The translations under genes were made by a program, and so were the position numbers. A DNA stretch of 64,000 nucleotides from JASLCR01 sp036405235 (GTDB lineage: Bacteria > Patescibacteriota > Saccharimonadia > Saccharimonadales > Saccharimonadaceae): NCBI GenBank assembly GCA_036405235.1, contig DASWYA010000001.1, positions 834,249 to 898,248 on the forward strand, given 5' to 3'. Below the pieces are notes generated by a model. It was not told the DNA's origin, made no database searches, and saw nothing but the letters and a program-made list of their open reading frames with translations. Every line of letters begins with the position of its first letter. Positions within the stretch are counted from its first letter, which is position 1. Positions 1-10,055 of this stretch are shown piece by piece.

Positions 1-1304
1 CAGAGCGCAATGAAATGATCAATGAGCTTCGCTGGAAATTCCACGAGGAAATGGCCGAGAAAGTTGGCGAAGACTATGCCGAAAAGCGCGACGAATACGA
101 CGAAGCATTCACCATGGCACTTCATAAAGACGTGCGAAAGGGAATCGTTGATTCACAAACCCGCCCAGATGGTCGTAAGCTTGACGAGATTCGTCCACTG
201 AGCAGCGAAGTTGGCGTATTGCCACGCACACACGGTTCGAGCATATTTACTCGCGGTGTGACGCAGGGTATGAATATCGTAACGCTAGCTCCACTCAGCT
301 ATGCACAGATCGTCGACACAATGGAAGTGACTGACGGCGAACGTCGTTACATGCACCACTACAATGCACCTGGCTACACAGTTGGTGAAGTACGTCGTCT
401 TGGATCTCCTGGTCGTCGTGAAATTGGGCATGGCTACCTCGCAGAACGCGCAGTATTGCCTGTGCTTCCAACCGAGGAAGAATTCCCATATGCGATTCGA
501 AGTGTCACTGAAATCATGAGCCAGAATGGTTCAACCTCAATGGCAGCGACTTGTAGCTCTGTATTGGCACTGATGGATGCCGGCGTACCGTTGAAGCGCC
601 CAGTATCTGGTATCGCAATGGGTCTAATGATGGACGGTGATACACCATACGTCCTTTCTGATATCGCTGATGCGGAAGACTTCGCTGGCGACATGGACTT
701 TAAGGTGACTGGTACTGAGCAGGGCATTACCGCCGTACAGATGGACATGAAACTGCATGGCCTCCCAGTCGATATTCTTGCACAGGCAATTCGTGCGTCT
801 GGTCCTGGTCGTAAGCACATTCTCGAGCATATGATGACAACGCTTGCTGCACCAAAGCCAAGCCTTAGCCCTTATGCCCCTCGTATTGAGAAGATCAAGA
901 TTAACCCAGACAAGATTGGTGCGGTAATCGGCAAGGGTGGTGAGACAATTAATAAGATTACTGCCGAAACAGGTGCAGAAATTGACATCAAAGAGGATGG
1001 CCTCATTACTGTTGCAAGTCCAGATGGCGAGCATATTCAAAAGGCAATTGATTGGATTAAGAGTCTGACGGAAGAGCCAGAGGTTGGCCGCACTTACACA
1101 GGTACAGTTGTCTCGATTAAAGACTTTGGTGCATTCGTAAATATCATGCCTGGTATCGATGGTATGGTACATATTTCTCAGCTTTCAGACAAACGTGTCG
1201 AAAAGGTAACAGATGTTCTACATGAAGGCCAGGAAGTGAAAGTAAAACTCACCGGTATCGATGAGCGTGGACGACTAAGCTTGAGTCTTAAGGACGCTGA
1301 GTAG
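1..1304 (+). CDS. pnp: Polyribonucleotide nucleotidyltransferase (PNPase), 3' part
   Basis: This is a phosphorolytic 3'-5' exoribonuclease of RNA decay, cut by the window edge: the reading frame is open back to base 3, so the internal ATG at 15 is not the start. What remains is the second RNase PH domain with the active-site stretch SDIADAEDFAGDMDF, whose aspartates bind metal and catalyse the reaction in characterised PNPases. A KH domain follows (IGAVIGKGGETI, intact GxxG loop), then a C-terminal S1 domain (residues about 355-425 of the visible part). The first RNase PH domain lies outside the window. RNase J lies 1.6 kb downstream, so two RNA-decay enzymes are nearly adjacent. Identity is certain. 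Confidence 0.97.
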   Translation, partial: ERNEMINELRWKFHEEMAEKVGEDYAEKRDEYDEAFTMALHKDVRKGIVDSQTRPDGRKLDEIRPLSSEVGVLPRTHGSSIFTRGVTQGMNIVTLAPLSYAQIVDTMEVTDGERRYMHHYNAPGYTVGEVRRLGSPGRREIGHGYLAERAVLPVLPTEEEFPYAIRSVTEIMSQNGSTSMAATCSSVLALMDAGVPLKRPVSGIAMGLMMDGDTPYVLSDIADAEDFAGDMDFKVTGTEQGITAVQMDMKLHGLPVDILAQAIRASGPGRKHILEHMMTTLAAPKPSLSPYAPRIEKIKINPDKIGAVIGKGGETINKITAETGAEIDIKEDGLITVASPDGEHIQKAIDWIKSLTEEPEVGRTYTGTVVSIKDFGAFVNIMPGIDGMVHISQLSDKRVEKVTDVLHEGQEVKVKLTGIDERGRLSLSLKDAE

Positions 1305-1361
1305 TCTAAATAATCAAGATACTTCTTGCGTAGTATAATAGACCTATAACGAAGGAGTTTT

Positions 1362-2168
1362 ATGACTAAAAAGACGAAACTTTTACTCATTGGAGGAATC
1401 GCTGGGTTTATCTTATTGTTTGGTGTAATTCTTCTGACGCTCTGGCTTACGCTTTGGATGCCGCCAAGTAAAGAAGATTTTACTGATGCAAAGAAGACCG
1501 CGGAGAAGATTGTATCGTATGAAGGCTTGAAGCAAGTGAACGCATTTATAACTGCTACAAATGCTCAATCCAAAGCGGGTAAAACTGGGCAAGCCCTGAT
1601 TGACTCGGTGAAGACTGAGCGTGAGAAAGCTCTCGAAGCCGTCGATAATCGAAGTAACCTTGCTGATGAGCTTAGCAAAAGTAAAGTGCTTCGTGATGCT
1701 GATGTGAAGAAGTTATTTGATGTATATTTTCCGATCGAAGATCGATACGGGAAATATATCACCAACTATGTAAACGAGTATCCTGTATACCTCACTTCTT
1801 CGGTAAGTTGTGTTAAGCCTTTCAATCTTGGCGCCGCAGGTAAGACTATTAAACAGCTTGCCGAACTTCATGAAACATACGGGAAAACATGCTTGGCTGA
1901 CCTTGCAAAGCTTGAAAAGTCACCAATTCCTGCATATGTGAAGTATGCCAAAGAGTTCAAAGCGGTGATCAATGAGCGCCAGAAAGCTCTCGATGGGGTC
2001 GCCACTGGTAGTATGACCGATGCGGCTGCGGCTAAGCACATTAATACTACTAACGCCAGGTATCTGACTATTTGGCCGACAGATGAGATGAAGAAGTATC
2101 GAAAGAGTCAAACCTTCAGTGGTGAACTGAAGAAACTCATCGAAGTATTGGGTCAGAAAGCGCAATAA
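1362..2168 (+). CDS. Membrane-anchored protein of unknown function
   Basis: I do not recognise this 268-residue protein. It has a short basic N-terminus (MTKKTK) and one strong hydrophobic segment at residues about 7-31, then a Lys/Ala-rich, probably helical domain outside the membrane. Three cysteines lie in the second half (SVSCVKPF, KTCLADL). No lipobox is evident because the hydrophobic segment ends in MPPSK. A GAAGGAG Shine-Dalgarno site 5 nt before the ATG and a TATAAT box at 1334-1339 give it its own leadered transcript. It sits alone between pnp and the glycosylase gene, 20 bp before the latter, so the two may be co-transcribed. Confidence 0.8.
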   Translation: MTKKTKLLLIGGIAGFILLFGVILLTLWLTLWMPPSKEDFTDAKKTAEKIVSYEGLKQVNAFITATNAQSKAGKTGQALIDSVKTEREKALEAVDNRSNLADELSKSKVLRDADVKKLFDVYFPIEDRYGKYITNYVNEYPVYLTSSVSCVKPFNLGAAGKTIKQLAELHETYGKTCLADLAKLEKSPIPAYVKYAKEFKAVINERQKALDGVATGSMTDAAAAKHINTTNARYLTIWPTDEMKKYRKSQTFSGELKKLIEVLGQKAQ

Positions 2169-2188
2169 ATTTCGGTAGGTCGCATCTG

Positions 2189-2764
2189 ATGATAAAACAA
2201 ACACTTATCGAAGATATAGCCAAAGAGATAATCGATACTAGTCTATGTGCTGATCTTGCTGAGCAGGCAAAGCAGCTTGTGATAGGGGATGGCAATCCAG
2301 ATGCCGACATCGTTTTTATCGGTGAAGCACCAGGTAAACAGGAGGATGAGCAAGGATTGCCATTTGTAGGAGCCAGCGGCAAATTCTTAAATGAGATGCT
2401 CGCAGCTGCTGGCATGGAGCGAAGCGACGTATACATTACGAATATCGTAAAATACCGTCCGCCAAATAACCGTGACCCGCTGCCGGAAGAAAAGCGTGAA
2501 TTTTGGCCATATCTCATGCGCCAACTTGAAATTATCCAGCCAAAAGTCATCATAACGCTTGGTCGCCATGCAGGCGAGTGCTTCATCCCTGAGCTGAAAA
2601 TTTCCAAAGATCATGGACGAGCCAGGAAAGTATCGTATCAAGACAATGAGTTCTTGGTTATTCCGCTTTATCATCCCGCTGCAGCACTTTACAATGGCTC
2701 GATGCGACAAGTGTTAATTGATGATTTTTTGGCTGCCGCAAAGCTCGCGAACTTGCAAAAATAA
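2189..2764 (+). CDS. Uracil-DNA glycosylase, family 4-like, without the usual Fe-S cysteines
   Basis: This enzyme would remove uracil from DNA as the first step of base-excision repair. The UDG fold is clear: motif GEAPGKQEDEQGLPFVG (residues 45-61) and the late HPAAALYNG motif match family 4 (thermostable, 4Fe-4S) uracil-DNA glycosylases. Length (191 residues) is normal. The oddity is the cysteines. Only C20 and C131 are present; the family's KCRPPxNRDP reads KYRPPNNRDP (Y89), and the Cys before PYL is W106. The 4Fe-4S cluster is therefore probably absent. The start follows RNA 20 bp after the previous stop, with only a weak GGTAGG upstream. UdgX is unlikely because its KRRIH loop is missing. 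Confidence 0.88.
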   Translation: MIKQTLIEDIAKEIIDTSLCADLAEQAKQLVIGDGNPDADIVFIGEAPGKQEDEQGLPFVGASGKFLNEMLAAAGMERSDVYITNIVKYRPPNNRDPLPEEKREFWPYLMRQLEIIQPKVIITLGRHAGECFIPELKISKDHGRARKVSYQDNEFLVIPLYHPAAALYNGSMRQVLIDDFLAAAKLANLQK

Positions 2765-2773
2765 CTAAAATTT

Positions 2774-2876
2774 GCTAATATAAGAAGTACTATCAACGAG
2801 GATCTTCAGAACTTTCCGAATCCTCAGGCCTCATAAGAAATTACTTTCATTAATCAAAAAGGAGAATAAAAACTAT
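2774..2876 (+). promoter_or_regulatory. Promoter and hairpin leader of the RNase J gene
   Basis: An extended -10 box (TTTGCTAATAT, TAATAT at 2774-2779) lies about 98 nt before the RNase J start. The leader contains an inverted repeat GAGGAT...ATCCTC near 2796-2824 and ends with an AAGGAG Shine-Dalgarno site. A long structured leader in front of an RNase gene could allow self-control by cleavage, but that is inference. Confidence 0.5.
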
Positions 2877-4997
2877 ATGGGTCAACGAAGACTCGCTAAG
2901 CCGCAAGGTGACGATATGTCGAAGCGGCCTCAGCAGCAGAAGAAAAAATCAGACAACACAGTCTTGAACAATACGAATACTCGCCGTGGTGAAGTATTTC
3001 GTGCACAACGACGCACGTCGGAAGATGTTAATCTGCGCGCATCGCAGCATATCATCAATGTACCAGTGAACAAATCTATCTATAACGGCTACGATGGACG
3101 GCAGTTTAGTCTGGCAGATCAGAAGAAGCAGCCTCGTACAAATGGGCCAAAGCTAAAGATTATGCCAATTGGCGGTTTAGGTGAGATGGGAATTGGCAAA
3201 AACATGATGGCGATCGAATACGATGAGGATATCATCGTAATTGATTGTGGTTTCCTGTTCCCGGGTGGTGACTATCCAGGTATCAATTACATTACTCCAG
3301 ACACTACGTACCTTGAGGAAAACAAGCACAAAATCCGCGGTTGGGCGTTTACTCATGGTCACCTTGACCACATTGGCGCATTTCGCCACATTATTCATAA
3401 GCTACCAGCACCAGTCTATGCTTCAAAGTTCACGCTTGGTATGCTCAAGCGCACTATGGAAGAAAGCCAAAGTGGCTACGAGCCAGAATATTATGAGATG
3501 AATCCTGAGTTGCATGAGCGTGCACAGCTAGGTGACAGTTTCAGTATCGAATTTGTTCGCGTAAATCACTCGATTCCAGACGCAACCGCAATCGTTATTC
3601 GTACGCCACTTGGTGTACTTGTCGATACTGGTGACTGGCGATTTGAAGACAACCCTGTTGATGGCAAGAAGTTCGATCTTGAACGATTGACAGAGATTGC
3701 CTCAAAAGAGGGAATCTTGATGCTGATGAACGAAAGCACAAACTGCGAGTCGGATGGTACGCACACTCACGGAGAGTTTGATATTCAACGTTCAATGGGT
3801 GAGGTGATGGAGAAATTCCAAAACTCACGTCTGATTTTGAGTTGCTTTAGCTCACAGTTACATCGTATGCAGGTAATTCTTGACGAAGCGAAAAAGCACG
3901 ATCGAAAAGTCGCTTTCGCTGGCTACTCAATGATCCAAAACATGGAAGTTGCGTTGCGCGCTGGTACTATCAAGGTGCCAAAAGATGTTGTTATGAAGAT
4001 GGAAGACATTATCAAGCAACCTGATGGAAAAGTAACAATTATTTGTACTGGTTCACAGGGTGAGTTCAATGCTGTTCTAAACCGCATGGCGTCAGGTGCT
4101 CACAAGCATATAAAGATTAAGAGTACTGACGTCGTTGTCTTTAGCTCAAACCCGATTCCGGGTAATGAAAAATACGTCGTGCGAACTGTTGATGGTCTGA
4201 TGCGCGAAGGATCTGAAGTTATCCAAAACGGCAAGACACACCTTACTGGTATTGGTCCGCTCCACCTTTCTGGACACGGCTATTATGACGATCACGTAAA
4301 GCTGATCAATGCACTGAATCCGACTTACTATATGCCGATTCACGGTGAATTCCACATGCTGGTGCACAATGCGCGTTTAGCAGAGAAGGAGTGCGGCATT
4401 AAACGATCAAATATCTTTGTTTGTGACAGTGGTGATGTGATCGAAATCACAACTGATGGAGCTAAAAAAGCTGGACGTATCCCAGTCGGTGGTATTATGT
4501 ATGACGATTCTGGAGCGGTTGTCTCAGAAGTTGTCTTGAAAGATCGTATACATATGGCAAACGAAGGTATGTTTGTGGTTGTCCTTACAGTGCAGCGCGG
4601 CACTGGTCGTCTGTTGACGAGTCCAGATATTATCTCAAGAGGCTTTATATATCTCCGCGATTCCGAAGAACTTATGGGCCTTATTCGCCAATATCTGAAG
4701 CAAAAAGTTACTCGGAGCTTTGGTGGTAAAAAGTTTGATATGGATCAGCTGAAAAAAGAAATCAAGGACGAGATTACGCATGTACTTTACGACCAGACTC
4801 GTCGTACACCAATCGTTATACCTGTGATCAATGAAATTGGTGGCGGAGGGCAGAAGCCTCAACAGCAAAATGGTCAGATGAAACCGAATCAGCAAAAGCC
4901 ATTCCAACGACCACCAGCAAAGAAATTCCAACCAAAGCAAGTGCCGGATACTGAAGTAGCAGAACCGCGCGCGAAGATTGAAAATCGCGGATACTAG
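2877..4997 (+). CDS. rnj: Ribonuclease J
   Basis: RNase J is a cytoplasmic metallo-beta-lactamase/beta-CASP ribonuclease with endonuclease and 5'-3' exonuclease activity. The zinc-binding signature THGHLDHIGA is at about residue 160 and the later motifs (NHSIPDA, DTGDWRFED, SGHGYYDD, PIHGEFHML) are in order, so the catalytic core is complete. The protein is long (706 residues) because of a Gln/Arg/Asn-rich tail of about 90 residues at the N-terminus and a Gln/Pro-rich C-terminus from about 640. Both tails look disordered and may bind RNA or partners. The ATG at 2877 is chosen because AAGGAG precedes it by 10 nt; an internal ATG at residue 14 has no such site. Confidence 0.96.
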   Translation: MGQRRLAKPQGDDMSKRPQQQKKKSDNTVLNNTNTRRGEVFRAQRRTSEDVNLRASQHIINVPVNKSIYNGYDGRQFSLADQKKQPRTNGPKLKIMPIGGLGEMGIGKNMMAIEYDEDIIVIDCGFLFPGGDYPGINYITPDTTYLEENKHKIRGWAFTHGHLDHIGAFRHIIHKLPAPVYASKFTLGMLKRTMEESQSGYEPEYYEMNPELHERAQLGDSFSIEFVRVNHSIPDATAIVIRTPLGVLVDTGDWRFEDNPVDGKKFDLERLTEIASKEGILMLMNESTNCESDGTHTHGEFDIQRSMGEVMEKFQNSRLILSCFSSQLHRMQVILDEAKKHDRKVAFAGYSMIQNMEVALRAGTIKVPKDVVMKMEDIIKQPDGKVTIICTGSQGEFNAVLNRMASGAHKHIKIKSTDVVVFSSNPIPGNEKYVVRTVDGLMREGSEVIQNGKTHLTGIGPLHLSGHGYYDDHVKLINALNPTYYMPIHGEFHMLVHNARLAEKECGIKRSNIFVCDSGDVIEITTDGAKKAGRIPVGGIMYDDSGAVVSEVVLKDRIHMANEGMFVVVLTVQRGTGRLLTSPDIISRGFIYLRDSEELMGLIRQYLKQKVTRSFGGKKFDMDQLKKEIKDEITHVLYDQTRRTPIVIPVINEIGGGGQKPQQQNGQMKPNQQKPFQRPPAKKFQPKQVPDTEVAEPRAKIENRGY

Positions 4998-5012
4998 ACA
5001 GTCATCTTCTGC

Positions 5013-5027
5013 TATACTACTGATGTG
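5013..5027 (+). promoter_or_regulatory. Promoter abutting a GTG start (probable leaderless mRNA)
   Basis: TGC-TATACT (extended -10, 5013-5018) lies 6 nt before the GTG start of the surface-protein gene. Transcription starting the usual 6-8 nt after the box would begin at or next to the start codon, and no Shine-Dalgarno site is present. Confidence 0.6.
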
Positions 5028-7664
5028 CATAAGCAGTATAGCGGTTCTTCTGGTCGTTTTATTCGCCTTCGCGGTAAGGTGGGGTTAAGTCTACCAAAGC
5101 GTCCATTCTTATATGCGGTAGGTAGTTCTTCTCTTATCGGTGTTACGGTTTTGACGCTACAGCTTTTTGGCGTCATTAACTTCTCGTCTCGTCCTGTGTA
5201 TGCTGATGCGATCAACTCCACTGATTTTGTGACAACATGGAAAACTGATAATCAGGGGACTTCTAATAGTAGTTCGATCACGATTCCAACGACTGGCGGT
5301 GGCTACAATTATGATGTCGACTGGAATAATGACGGTATATTCGACCAGCTTGCTATCACCGGTAATGTGACCCATGATTTTGGTGCTTCAGGTACTTATA
5401 CAATTCGGATCAGGGGTACGTTCCCTCAGATTTATCTGAATCGTGATTTAGATGCTGCCAAATTAATCGATATCAACCAGTGGGGCACGGGGCAGTGGCG
5501 GAGTATGCTTCGTGCGTTTGCCGGTGCGTCTGGCTTAGGGGTGATATCAGCAACTGATGTGCCAAATCTTAGCAATGTTACAACTATGCAAGAAATGTTT
5601 TCGGATGCTACTAACTTCAATAGCAACATCGACAACTGGAATACAAGCAACGTAAGAAATATGACAGCCGTATTTTACCGTGCACGTGCCTTCAACCAGC
5701 CACTGAATAGTTGGGACATGAGTAACGTAACAACGATATATGGGATGCTTCGTGACACCGATGCTTTCAACCAGCCACTGAACGGCTGGGACACAAGTAG
5801 TGTGACCGATATGTCGGTCGTATTCTCGCAGGCTACTGCTTTCAACCAGCCACTGAACAACTGGAATACAAGTAATGTAACAACAATGAGCTCAATGTTT
5901 ACCGGCGCTACTTCCTTTAATCAAGATATCAGCAGTTGGGATACCGGGAATGTGACATCTATGTGGATAATGTTCTCAGGTGCTACTGCCTTCAACCAGC
6001 CACTTGATGCCTGGGATGTCAGTAGTGTTTGGAGTCTGTCGGGTATGTTCTCAGGTGCTACCGCATTTGATCAATCCCTCAGTAGCTGGAATACGAGCAA
6101 CGTGACCGATATGAGCTTCATGTTCGCTAGTGGTGCTATCTTTAATCGGCCACTAAGCACTTGGGACACAAGCAGTGTGACGACTATGTGGGGGATGTTC
6201 GCTAACAATACCACCTTCAACCAGCCACTGAACAACTGGGATACAAGTAATGTAACCAGTATGGATACGATGTTCTCGGGTGCTACAGCCTTCAATCAAC
6301 CCTTAAACAACTGGGACACAAGCAGTGTGACTGATATGGGCCTGTTATTTAACCAGGCTTCTTCCTTCAGTCAAAACATCAATAACTGGGATACCAGTAA
6401 TGTGACCGATATGTATGCAATGTTCTCAGGCGCCGCTGCTTTCAATCAGCCCCTTAATAGCTGGAATACTGGTAGCGTGACCGATATGGGCTATATGTTT
6501 GGTGATAATACTGCTTTCAACCAGCCTCTGAGTAACTGGGACACGAGCAGTGTCACCAACATGAGTGCCATGTTTTATGCCACCAACTTCAACCAGGATA
6601 TTAATACCTGGGACACAAGTAATGTTACTTCTATGGGATCACTATTTGAAAGTTCTCTGGCTTTCAACCAACCACTCGATAATTGGAATACCACCAGTGC
6701 TACAGACATGAGTTACATGTTCTCAGGTGCAAGTAATTTTAATCAAAGTTTGGCGGCTTTCGATATGTCATCGGTTCAGTATTTAGACGGTATTCTGGCT
6801 AGTAGTGGTCTTTCAGGTCAGAATTACGACGCTACTTTGCAGGCATGGTCTTTGCAGGCTCTGCAACCTAGTCTTTCTCTTGGAGCGGACGGCCTTGAGT
6901 ATTGTTCGGGGCAGGCCGCTCGCCAAGCAATTATTGATACTTTTGGGTGGACTGTTACTGGTGACGTATACCTCTGTTCGGGTAATCCCGAAGATGCAGC
7001 TCCTAATGGAGGAGATGGAAATGATGACGGCGTGCTAGATAGCACACAAGACGATGTAGTTTCTGTACCAAACACTACGCTTGGAGGTGGTGCATATCTT
7101 ACAATTCAGACAGATAGCCCAGCTGATAATTGTTCCGAAATTTCATCAGCCGGTCAATTCGTACCTACAGTTGCTGATGATCCGCGCTATCTCTATCCTG
7201 TTGGCATGACTCAGTTTACTGTGGCGTGTACAAATGTTAGCGGTACGACAACGATTACTATTTATTATGACAAGCTCTACGACACGTCTGACTGGGTTGC
7301 TCGTAAGTTTGATCGCATTACTAATACTTACAGTACGGTTCCGGGTGTCAATTTTAGTACATTCAACCGTGGCGGAACACCTATTACGACGATGACGTAC
7401 GTACTGGAAGATGGTGGGGCGCTCGATGAGGATGGGCTTGCTAATGGTGTGATTATCGATCCAATAGGCCCAGCAATTTCTCTTACTTCAGCGGGCGGAG
7501 GGGCGACACCTGGCGGTGTAAGCGTAAAAGCTCCTGACACAGGTATTGGTTCAGATTCTGGATTTGCTGTGTCATTAGTGGTAGCCATTCCTATCATCTC
7601 AGTCGGATTTATGTGCACGTACTTTATGTTCCGATATCGTAGACGGGCACGTCCCAAAGCGTAA
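5025..7664 (+). CDS. Repeat-rich surface protein (BspA/DUF285 repeats) with APDTG sorting-like tail
   Basis: This 879-residue cell-surface protein starts with a signal/anchor segment (about residues 20-50, ending RPVYADA). About sixteen repeats of 24-25 residues follow between residues about 180 and 585, each of the form FNQPLxxWDTSxVTxMxxMF. This is the BspA-like/DUF285 repeat of surface and lipoprotein adhesins. After a DGNDDGVLD linker comes a domain ending [18 protein letters not shown], like the choice-of-anchor U module. The tail has KAPDTG, a hydrophobic helix and [10 protein letters not shown], the layout of a sortase signal with APDTG in place of LPxTG. The start codon is GTG, supported by the abutting promoter. 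A role in adhesion is inferred from the repeats. Confidence 0.88.
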   Translation: MHKQYSGSSGRFIRLRGKVGLSLPKRPFLYAVGSSSLIGVTVLTLQLFGVINFSSRPVYADAINSTDFVTTWKTDNQGTSNSSSITIPTTGGGYNYDVDWNNDGIFDQLAITGNVTHDFGASGTYTIRIRGTFPQIYLNRDLDAAKLIDINQWGTGQWRSMLRAFAGASGLGVISATDVPNLSNVTTMQEMFSDATNFNSNIDNWNTSNVRNMTAVFYRARAFNQPLNSWDMSNVTTIYGMLRDTDAFNQPLNGWDTSSVTDMSVVFSQATAFNQPLNNWNTSNVTTMSSMFTGATSFNQDISSWDTGNVTSMWIMFSGATAFNQPLDAWDVSSVWSLSGMFSGATAFDQSLSSWNTSNVTDMSFMFASGAIFNRPLSTWDTSSVTTMWGMFANNTTFNQPLNNWDTSNVTSMDTMFSGATAFNQPLNNWDTSSVTDMGLLFNQASSFSQNINNWDTSNVTDMYAMFSGAAAFNQPLNSWNTGSVTDMGYMFGDNTAFNQPLSNWDTSSVTNMSAMFYATNFNQDINTWDTSNVTSMGSLFESSLAFNQPLDNWNTTSATDMSYMFSGASNFNQSLAAFDMSSVQYLDGILASSGLSGQNYDATLQAWSLQALQPSLSLGADGLEYCSGQAARQAIIDTFGWTVTGDVYLCSGNPEDAAPNGGDGNDDGVLDSTQDDVVSVPNTTLGGGAYLTIQTDSPADNCSEISSAGQFVPTVADDPRYLYPVGMTQFTVACTNVSGTTTITIYYDKLYDTSDWVARKFDRITNTYSTVPGVNFSTFNRGGTPITTMTYVLEDGGALDEDGLANGVIIDPIGPAISLTSAGGGATPGGVSVKAPDTGIGSDSGFAVSLVVAIPIISVGFMCTYFMFRYRRRARPKA
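5570..6780 (+). repeat. Degenerate in-frame tandem repeats (about 75 bp, about 16 copies)
   Basis: Copies encode the BspA/DUF285 repeat units. Blocks such as TTCAACCAGCCACTGAA and GGGACACAAGTA recur with few changes, so DNA-level homology is still high enough for copy-number change by recombination or slippage. Confidence 0.85.
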
Positions 7665-7717
7665 GAAGTATTGCGTTTTGTTGCAATTTATGCTACAATA
7701 AACTTGTAATAGCAACC

Positions 7718-7757
7718 TCGACAGTAGTAGAGGTCGAGCGTATAATAATCACAGTTA
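7718..7757 (+). promoter_or_regulatory. ftsK promoter with short leader
   Basis: A -35 box TCGACA (7718-7723), a 17-nt spacer and a perfect TATAAT (7741-7746) lie 10 nt before the ftsK ATG, with no Shine-Dalgarno site. An inverted repeat CTCGAC/GTCGAG spans the -35 and spacer and could be an operator. A further extended -10 (TTATGCTACAAT) sits upstream at about 7687-7698. Confidence 0.6.
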
Positions 7758-9970
7758 TGGCTAAAAGAAAAACAACCCGAAAGCGCAAGAGCGCAAAGAA
7801 ACTAGATACACCGCAGCACACACTGCCGGAAGGCTTCTGGACGCAAGTTGGTGCTGTTACTCTAGTTGCACTTTCACTTCTGCTCGTCGTGGCATGGTTT
7901 GGTGTGGGTGGGCCGGTGCTTGAGTGGTTACAAAATTCATTTATCAGCTCTATTGGCATCACTGTATATGTTTTGCCAATTTTATTTGTATATATTGCTA
8001 TTGAGACATTCCGAGCGGAAAATAATCGTTTGCCGTGGATAATGAAATTCGCCAGTGTCTTATTTATCGTATGGATAGCCGGCCTTGTAGGACTGATGAA
8101 AGATAGTGCAGATGTAGGCCGTGGCGGCTTCCTTGGTGACACGATAAATAGTGGCATGTTGGCACTTGTTGACGGAGGTGTGGCGGCATTTATATATGTG
8201 TTACTCATCGTAATTACACTTCTCTTTGTGCTTCGTCTGTCGCCAATGGCGATTATTACAAAGATTCGCAACCTAAGCCCACAGATAGAGAAAGAGCAGG
8301 CAAACAACGTAAAGGTTATGCGAGAGGCTGCGAATGCCGACACGCCGAAGTCGTCATCGATTGGTGAGCTAAAACTCAATGCCGGTGTTCCGACTCTTGA
8401 TCCAAGTGAAAGCAAGAAAGCCCGACTCTCAAGCCTTAAGAGTAGTGTGTCTACTGATAAAGCTGCAGAAGATCAGGCAGCGCTGGTGACAGTCAGTGAT
8501 CCAAATTGGAAATCTCCGAGTCTGGAACTCCTAGAAAAGAAGCAGAGTCCAGCTGATGCTGGTGACGTGCAGCATAATGCTCAAGTAATCAAAGATACAC
8601 TGGGCGAGTTTTCAATCGATGTCGAGATGGAGGGGGCAAATATCGGGCCAAAGGTTACTCAGTATACGCTCAAACCGCCAAGTGGTGTGAAATTGACGCG
8701 TATTACTGCACTAGAGACCAATATAGCCTTAAACCTCGCAGCTCAGAGCCTACGTATTGAAGCACCAATTCCTGGACAGCGAGCTGTTGGTATAGAAGTA
8801 CCAAACCGTAAGGCGGCTGATGTGCGTCTACGCGGTGTCCTAGAATCAAAGGAATGGAGTTCTTCTCGAGAGCCGCTGAGCTTTGCGATTGGGCGAGATA
8901 TTTCAGGTGAAGGGGTTGTAGGGAAGCTCAATAAAATGCCGCATCTCTTGATCGCTGGTCAGACTGGTTCTGGTAAGTCAGTGATGATTAACACATTGCT
9001 GACGAGTCTTTTGTATCGCAATAGCCCAAGTGACATGAAGCTCATTCTTGTGGATCCGAAGCAAGTAGAGATGGCGCCGTACGAGGATATTCCGCATCTT
9101 CTTACGCCGGTTATCACTGAGCCAGAAAAGACAATTTCGGCATTAAAGTGGGCAGTTAATGAAATGGAGCGCCGCTATAAGCTTCTTGCTGAAGAAAAAG
9201 TACGCGACATCGCAAGCTACAACAAAAAAGTTCAGTCAGGTGCTACTAAAATCGCTGTTGCTGACGAAGAAGGGCATACGCAGCAAGTTGAAGACGGCGC
9301 TATGCCGTATATCGTAATCGTAATCGACGAGCTGGCGGATCTTATGATGGTTGCGGCGCGTGATGTTGAAGCGCTGATCGTGCGATTGGCACAAAAGGCG
9401 CGTGCTGTTGGTATCCACTTGGTGCTTGCAACACAGCGACCGTCAGTCGATGTTATTACCGGCCTGATCAAGGCTAATGTGCCAGCGCGTATTGCCTTTA
9501 CGGTTGCTAGCCAAGTAGATAGTCGCACGATTCTTGATGTGGTAGGAGCTGAAAAACTCCTTGGCCAAGGTGATATGCTCATGAAAACAGCCGAGATGGG
9601 CAAGCCAAAACGTATTCAGGGCGCATGGGTGATGGATGAAGAGGTTCTAAAGATTACTGATCATCTTCGTATGCAGTCTGCACCGCAGTACAACGAGGAA
9701 ATTGTTTCGCAGCCTGTTCAGCTGAACGGGAAGGGTGGCGTAGTGATGGATTTTGATGGCGACGGCGACGATATGTACAAAGACGCGCTAAGAGTTGTTG
9801 TTGAGAGCCGTAAAGCTTCTACGAGCCTGTTGCAGCGACGTCTCCGTATTGGCTATGCTAGAGCTGCACGGATTATCGAAGAGATGGAAGAGCAAGGCGT
9901 GATTGGTCCGGCTGATGGTGCTCGGCCAAGAGAAGTTCTCATTTCAAACCTAGATGATCTAGCCGGCTAG
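7757..9970 (+). CDS. ftsK: DNA translocase FtsK/SpoIIIE
   Basis: FtsK is a septum-located, ATP-driven DNA pump for chromosome segregation. The N-terminus is basic (KRKTTRKRKSAKK), then four hydrophobic segments occupy residues about 25-165, as in bacterial FtsK. A linker leads to the motor: Walker A GQTGSGKS near residue 400, DPKQVEMAPYE, Walker B VIVIDELADLMM near 520, and LATQRPSVDVITGLIK. The last 65 residues form the gamma winged helix (SLLQRRLRIGYARAARIIEEME) that reads KOPS/SRS-type orienting sites. At 737 residues it is complete and close to SpoIIIE in size. It stands alone between the surface protein and the rpsF cluster. Confidence 0.97.
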   Translation: MAKRKTTRKRKSAKKLDTPQHTLPEGFWTQVGAVTLVALSLLLVVAWFGVGGPVLEWLQNSFISSIGITVYVLPILFVYIAIETFRAENNRLPWIMKFASVLFIVWIAGLVGLMKDSADVGRGGFLGDTINSGMLALVDGGVAAFIYVLLIVITLLFVLRLSPMAIITKIRNLSPQIEKEQANNVKVMREAANADTPKSSSIGELKLNAGVPTLDPSESKKARLSSLKSSVSTDKAAEDQAALVTVSDPNWKSPSLELLEKKQSPADAGDVQHNAQVIKDTLGEFSIDVEMEGANIGPKVTQYTLKPPSGVKLTRITALETNIALNLAAQSLRIEAPIPGQRAVGIEVPNRKAADVRLRGVLESKEWSSSREPLSFAIGRDISGEGVVGKLNKMPHLLIAGQTGSGKSVMINTLLTSLLYRNSPSDMKLILVDPKQVEMAPYEDIPHLLTPVITEPEKTISALKWAVNEMERRYKLLAEEKVRDIASYNKKVQSGATKIAVADEEGHTQQVEDGAMPYIVIVIDELADLMMVAARDVEALIVRLAQKARAVGIHLVLATQRPSVDVITGLIKANVPARIAFTVASQVDSRTILDVVGAEKLLGQGDMLMKTAEMGKPKRIQGAWVMDEEVLKITDHLRMQSAPQYNEEIVSQPVQLNGKGGVVMDFDGDGDDMYKDALRVVVESRKASTSLLQRRLRIGYARAARIIEEMEEQGVIGPADGARPREVLISNLDDLAG

Positions 9971-9982
9971 CGCTAGATATGA

Positions 9983-10055
9983 TATAATTACTCTGTTAAT
10001 AACTCAGCTGACACTTGGGTGTCAGCATCCATAAGGATTCCAGAGGAGGAAAACT
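9983..10055 (+). promoter_or_regulatory. rpsF operon promoter and hairpin leader
   Basis: GATATAAT gives a -10 box at 9983-9988. The leader holds a perfect 8-bp hairpin, GCTGACAC-TTGG-GTGTCAGC (10007-10026), then an AGAGGAGG Shine-Dalgarno site before rpsF. S6/S18 leaders are known autoregulatory elements in several phyla; whether this hairpin is one cannot be decided by eye. Confidence 0.55.

Noticed and set aside
5570..6780. CRISPR array suggested by regular repeats
   Set aside because: The repeats are in frame, diverged and protein-coding (DUF285 units), without spacers or cas genes. No CRISPR array is seen anywhere in the window.
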